Assembly (NCBI GenBank): GCA_020061125.1
Contig: JAGUYV010000049.1
Location: 1 to 8,035, forward strand
Origin: a bacterium
GTDB taxonomy: Bacteria; UBP15; UBA6099; DSWB01
Direction: 5' to 3'
Length of the DNA: 8,035 nucleotides
The stretch's first letter is position 1, and the number at the start of each line of letters is the position of its first letter. Made by a program: the position numbers and the translations under genes. A model generated the notes under the pieces. That model did no database searches. It saw nothing but the letters and a program-made list of their open reading frames with translations, and was not told where the DNA came from. Below are positions 5,074-8,035 of the stretch, piece after piece.

Positions 5074-7353
5074 TCACACGGGGATCTCGGTGTCTCCTTC
5101 GAGCGCGATGGGTTCGCCGCCCTTTACCTGTGCGGGTTTCATGTTCACGAATGCGCGCAGGAAGAACGCGGCCAGGGGAAACGCGCCCAGCACGATGATC
5201 ATGAGATCCGGGACCATGCGGATCTGGCCGATGAACTGCACGATGGGGCGGTCGAAGAACGCGGAGCTTTTGGCGTACCACATGCCGTGCGCATACGAGG
5301 CCGCAGTCTGCATCACGCCCACGGGCAGGAGTGTGAACAGGAACATCACGAACAGGCCGCCGTTGAGTCCCACGAAGGCGAGTTTGAGCAGGCCGTCGTT
5401 CCAGCGGTCCTCGCGCACCAGGCCGCGCCAGGTGAACAGGCACAGGGCGATGGAGAGCATGCCGTAGGTTCCGAACAACGCCGTGTGCCCGTGGTTGCTG
5501 GTGAGGTATGTGGCGTGTTCGTAGTAGTTGATCACGGGCAGGTTGATGAGGAACCCGAACACGCCCGCGCCCAGGAAGTTCCAGAACGAGCTGGCCACCA
5601 GGAACATGAGGGGCCAGCGGTAGGGGAAGTTCACGCCCGCGTCATTGATGTGCTTGTACTCCATCCAGCCGCGCACCACGAGCAGAATCATGGGGATTGG
5701 TTCGAGGGACGAGAATGTGGCGCCGAGCGCGATCCAGATGTCCGGGCCGCCGAACCAGAAGTAGTGGTGAGCGGTGCCTACGATGCCGCTGGAGAAGGAC
5801 AAGATGGCGGTGAGGTATGCGGCGCGCAGAGCGGATTCCTTGGAGACCAGGCCCACGGCCGTGAGCAGCAGGGCCAGGGACGCGGCGGCGAAGAACTCGA
5901 AGATGCCCTCGACCCAGATGTGGACCACGAACCAGCGCCAGTAGTCGGCCACGGTGATGTGCGAATGCTGGTTGTAGAAGAGGCCGAAGCCGAAGAACAG
6001 GACCACGGCGATGGCCGAGAGCACATAGAACAGGGTGAGGCCGCCGGCGCGCTCCTCGGGCCGCGCCAGCCGGGGCGCCAGAGCGCGGTATGCGATGCCC
6101 AGCCAGATGATCAGCCCGGCGAACAGCAGAATCTGCCACAGGCGGCCCAGCTCCAGATATTCCCAGCCCTGGTGGCCGAGCCAGAACCATGTCTTTTCCG
6201 AAAGAAAGCCCTTGATGCCCAGGACTTCGCCGAACAGGCTGCCGAGCGCCACGACGAGCACGGCGCCGAACAGGATGTCAACCAGCACGCCCTGGCCCTT
6301 TGGCTCGCGCCCGCCAATGAGCGGCCCGAGGTACAGGGCGCTGCCCACCCACGAGACCGCGATCCAGAAGATGCCGAGCTGCAGGTGCCAGCTCTTGACC
6401 CAACTGAACGGAATGAAGTCCGCGATGGCCTGCATGTAGAAGGCGCCCGGATGCACGGTGTAGTGCGCCAGAAGGCCGCCCATGAAGATCTGGAGAATGA
6501 ACAGAAGAATGACGATCAGCAGATATTTGGCGGCCTTGCGCTGGCTCACGGACACGGGCGCGGCCGCGATCTTGCGCGCCAGCTCCACGAGGTTCATGTC
6601 GCCGTAGAAGAATCTGTAGCGGTGCACCACATAGATGATGAAGCCCAGAACGCCGAGCAGGGAGATGAGGCCGAACAGGCTCCAGATGACCGCGTTCTGC
6701 GGCAGCTCGTTGCCCGCGAGCCGGTCCGGGGGCCAGTTGTTTGTGTAGGTGAAGTTCTTGTCCGGGCGGTTGGTGCCCGCGACCCAGGCGGTCCAGAAGA
6801 AGAAATCGCCGATGGCGTCCCGCTCCTGCTCCGTGGGCACGGCGCCGGGCAGGTACCCGTGGTGCGTGTCCCCGTCTCGGAAGGTGTCCTGCCAGAACTT
6901 TTTAATCTCGCTCACGGCGAACGCCTGCGCCGGGGACAGGGACAGGGTTCCGGTCTGCGGATCGTAGGTATTGGTTTTGATGTCGTGAAGCGCCAGGGCG
7001 TCTACCGCGCCGCGTTCCGCGGTGTCGAGTTCCGCATAATCCTTGCCGAACCGGTCTTTGGCGTAGTAATCGCGCAGGCGCAGCGCCATGATGTGCAGGG
7101 ACTCGGCCGAGAAATCGTGGCCGCGCAGCGAGCCGTGGCCCCACACGCTGCCGTGGTCCATAAGCCCGTAGCGCTGGTACACCTGCTGGCCCTTCATGAT
7201 GGACGCGGCGCTCATGAGTTGCCCGCCATCGGCCACCACGGCTTCGGGATACGGGGGCACCTTGTCCAGAGCGTAACGGCCGCCGATGAGCAGCACGGCC
7301 ATGGCAGCGACGAAGCTGATGACCGCGCCCCATTTCAATGTTTTCGAGACCAT
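5074..7353 (-). CDS. norB: Quinol-dependent nitric oxide reductase (qNOR), complete
   Basis: This reduces two NO to N2O in the cytoplasmic membrane, taking electrons from quinol. The 759-residue length fits single-subunit qNOR rather than the roughly 450-residue cytochrome-dependent NorB. An N-terminal helix (about 9-25) is followed by a soluble domain (about 30-215) that carries no CxxCH, as in qNOR. Then come about 13 hydrophobic helices. Haem ligands by family position are H323 (SWHLQ) and H623 for low-spin haem b, and H621 (SNHGH) for haem b3. H478, H529 and H530 (AHHYFWFG) with E482 (HIWVEGIFEF) form the non-haem iron site; glutamates replace the Tyr-His pair of true oxidases. The ATG at 7353 has AAGGAGG 5 nt upstream. 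It is transcribed alone, with a strong terminator and a 288-nt upstream region. The FrdX-type gene upstream is on the same strand. A detoxifying role is more likely than denitrification, since no other denitrification genes are visible. Confidence 0.95.
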   Translation of the reverse strand: MVSKTLKWGAVISFVAAMAVLLIGGRYALDKVPPYPEAVVADGGQLMSAASIMKGQQVYQRYGLMDHGSVWGHGSLRGHDFSAESLHIMALRLRDYYAKDRFGKDYAELDTAERGAVDALALHDIKTNTYDPQTGTLSLSPAQAFAVSEIKKFWQDTFRDGDTHHGYLPGAVPTEQERDAIGDFFFWTAWVAGTNRPDKNFTYTNNWPPDRLAGNELPQNAVIWSLFGLISLLGVLGFIIYVVHRYRFFYGDMNLVELARKIAAAPVSVSQRKAAKYLLIVILLFILQIFMGGLLAHYTVHPGAFYMQAIADFIPFSWVKSWHLQLGIFWIAVSWVGSALYLGPLIGGREPKGQGVLVDILFGAVLVVALGSLFGEVLGIKGFLSEKTWFWLGHQGWEYLELGRLWQILLFAGLIIWLGIAYRALAPRLARPEERAGGLTLFYVLSAIAVVLFFGFGLFYNQHSHITVADYWRWFVVHIWVEGIFEFFAAASLALLLTAVGLVSKESALRAAYLTAILSFSSGIVGTAHHYFWFGGPDIWIALGATFSSLEPIPMILLVVRGWMEYKHINDAGVNFPYRWPLMFLVASSFWNFLGAGVFGFLINLPVINYYEHATYLTSNHGHTALFGTYGMLSIALCLFTWRGLVREDRWNDGLLKLAFVGLNGGLFVMFLFTLLPVGVMQTAASYAHGMWYAKSSAFFDRPIVQFIGQIRMVPDLMIIVLGAFPLAAFFLRAFVNMKPAQVKGGEPIALEGDTEIPV

Positions 7354-7379
7354 GTCAACCTCCTTGCCAGATTGTTTTG

Positions 7380-7410
7380 CGGCGTCTGGGCGCGCGCGGC
7401 GCGAACGCCG
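7380..7410. repeat. GC-rich inverted repeat in the reductase leader
   Basis: CGGCGT (7380-7385) and ACGCCG (7405-7410) are perfect arms around a CG-alternating centre that adds a few more pairs. It lies 27 nt upstream of the reductase ATG. A possible -10, TATATT (7419-7414, minus strand), is immediately upstream, which would put this repeat at the very 5' end of the transcript. No good -35 accompanies that -10. Confidence 0.35.
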
Positions 7411-7463
7411 GAAAATATATGGCGAAGCCGCAGCAGGGTGCGGCAGGAGCGGGGGGCAGTGAC

Positions 7464-7498
7464 TTGTCCACGGGCGCGCGGCGCGCGCAAGCGGACAA
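7464..7498. promoter_or_regulatory. 35-bp imperfect palindrome upstream of the reductase gene
   Basis: The outer arms TTGTCC (7464-7469) and GGACAA (7493-7498) are perfect. Inside, GCGCGC-type arms (7474-7479 and 7483-7488) also pair around a centre at 7481, with one further C-G pair between. It could be a binding site for a regulator of the reductase or a large RNA hairpin. It has no T-run on either strand and is not a terminator. Confidence 0.4.
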
Positions 7499-7538
7499 CG
7501 GGTCCGGCGGGTTCGGATGTGAGGTATTGTTTGACTGG

Positions 7539-7555
7539 GATTTTACCGCAAAATC
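7539..7555. promoter_or_regulatory. Inverted repeat GATTTT-N5-AAAATC, possible operator
   Basis: GATTTT (7539-7544) and AAAATC (7550-7555) form a perfect 6-bp palindrome with a 5-nt centre, in the AT-rich part of the spacer upstream of the reductase gene. It abuts the T-run of the terminator behind the FrdX-type gene. It matches neither the FNR nor the NorR consensus as I know them. Confidence 0.3.
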
Positions 7556-7589
7556 AAAAAGAATGCACCCGGAGCGAAAATCCGGGCGC
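7556..7589 (-). terminator. Probable intrinsic terminator of the FrdX-type gene
   Basis: Reading the minus strand, GCGCCCGGA (7589-7581) and TCCGGGTGC (7573-7565) form a 9-bp stem with one G-U pair and a 7-nt loop. ATTC then TTTTT (7560-7556) follows. It lies about 50 nt after the stop codon at 7642. If it works, the reductase needs its own promoter downstream. Confidence 0.6.
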
Positions 7590-7641
7590 GCGGAATCATG
7601 CCTGGCGGTGTGGCGCAGGGGATTCATGGAGGAGCGGGGGG

Positions 7642-8035
7642 TCAGAACCATTCCTCGGCGAGTACGCCGCCGCGCACGCTCACGGTCACGGCCTTGAGGG
7701 GGGCTTTGCGCTTGCTGGCGTCGAGCGCGGCGCGCGCCATGTTCAGAAGCCCCATGCAGCAGGGAACTTCCATGATGGCCACGGTCAGAGTGTTGATCTC
7801 CGCGTCCTCGAACAGCCCCTTGATTTTCTCCACATAAATGTCCTGGCCCTGGTCCAGCTTGGGGCATGCGATGGCCAGGCTTTTGCCCTGGAGGAAATCC
7901 TTGTGGAAGTCGCCCGCGGCGTAGGCCACGCAGTCCGCGCTCAAGAGCACGTCCGCGCCTTTGAAATACGGGGCCGCCGGGGACACCAGATGAAGCTGGA
8001 CGGGCCACTGGCGCAGTTGCGACGCGCGCGCGCCC
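7642..8035 (-). CDS. FrdX-type 4Fe-4S ferredoxin-domain protein (C-terminal part; N-terminus off the window)
   Basis: The visible 130 residues match the C-terminal domain of a conserved anaerobe family that carries a 4Fe-4S ferredoxin domain at its N-terminus, outside this window. From memory, this is the family called FrdX in HcpR regulons, often next to hcp. Visible landmarks are RQWPVQLHLVSP, YFKGADVLLSADCVAYA (C35 of the visible part), KSLAIACPKLD (C57), MEVPCCMGLL (C92, C93) and the ending LAEEWF. The four cysteines may bind a cluster or a thiol. The frame is open to the window edge, so the in-frame GTG at 7986 is internal, not the start. It probably transfers electrons in nitrosative-stress defence, but its biochemical role is not established to my knowledge. 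A terminator separates it from the nitric oxide reductase gene on the same strand. Confidence 0.85.
   Translation of the reverse strand, partial: GARASQLRQWPVQLHLVSPAAPYFKGADVLLSADCVAYAAGDFHKDFLQGKSLAIACPKLDQGQDIYVEKIKGLFEDAEINTLTVAIMEVPCCMGLLNMARAALDASKRKAPLKAVTVSVRGGVLAEEWF

Noticed and set aside
7642-7986. FrdX-type gene as a complete 114-codon gene starting at GTG 7986
   Set aside because: The frame stays open and family-like (QLRQWPVQLHLVSP) up to the window edge, so this GTG is an internal valine.

Overview
The window is a GC-rich bacterial segment with one short AT-rich island. The gene set suggests an anaerobic Gram-negative bacterium, most likely a sulfate-reducing Desulfobacterota close to the Desulfovibrionales. 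The reasons are an FrdX-type iron-sulfur protein (from memory, a member of HcpR nitrosative-stress regulons in Desulfovibrio), an oxygen-sensitive sulfatase-maturase-type radical SAM enzyme, an alginate-export-type outer-membrane barrel, a haem-c-bearing FecR protein and a CRP/HcpR-type palindrome. This placement is an inference from gene families, not a database match.

Layout, left to right. (1) Positions 1-1031, minus strand: an anaerobic sulfatase-maturating-type radical SAM/SPASM enzyme, cut at its C-terminus by the window edge, starting at TTG and preceded by a plausible promoter. (2) About 1312-1946, plus strand: an AT-rich island with a strong extended -10 promoter, a structured leader, a 24-codon leader ORF, a 104-residue two-helix membrane protein of unknown function, and a 41-codon ORF that is little more than a signal peptide. 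All of these lie in one reading frame. (3) 1975-3977, minus strand: a two-gene unit, an outer-membrane beta-barrel followed by a secreted FecR-domain protein ending in a CxxCH haem-c motif. (4) 4018-4423: a divergent intergenic region with the porin promoter, an orphan plus-strand terminator, a perfect TGTGA-N6-TCACA palindrome and a 21-bp inverted repeat. (5) 4424-4834, plus strand: a stand-alone receiver-domain response regulator. Two convergent intrinsic terminators follow. (6) 5074-7353, minus strand: a complete quinol-type nitric oxide reductase, about 14 membrane helices, with all expected haem and FeB ligands. (7) 7642-8035, minus strand: the C-terminal part of an FrdX-type protein, separated from the reductase by its own terminator and a 288-nt spacer rich in inverted repeats.

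Working together: the reductase converts NO to N2O at the membrane using quinol electrons, and its FrdX-type neighbour points to a nitrosative-stress locus. The porin/FecR-haem pair looks like a small envelope unit, and the receiver protein could link signalling to neighbouring functions. The link between these blocks is inferred from proximity and from CRP/HcpR-like sites only. No sulfatase, hcp, CRISPR, tRNA, rRNA or transposase gene is visible.
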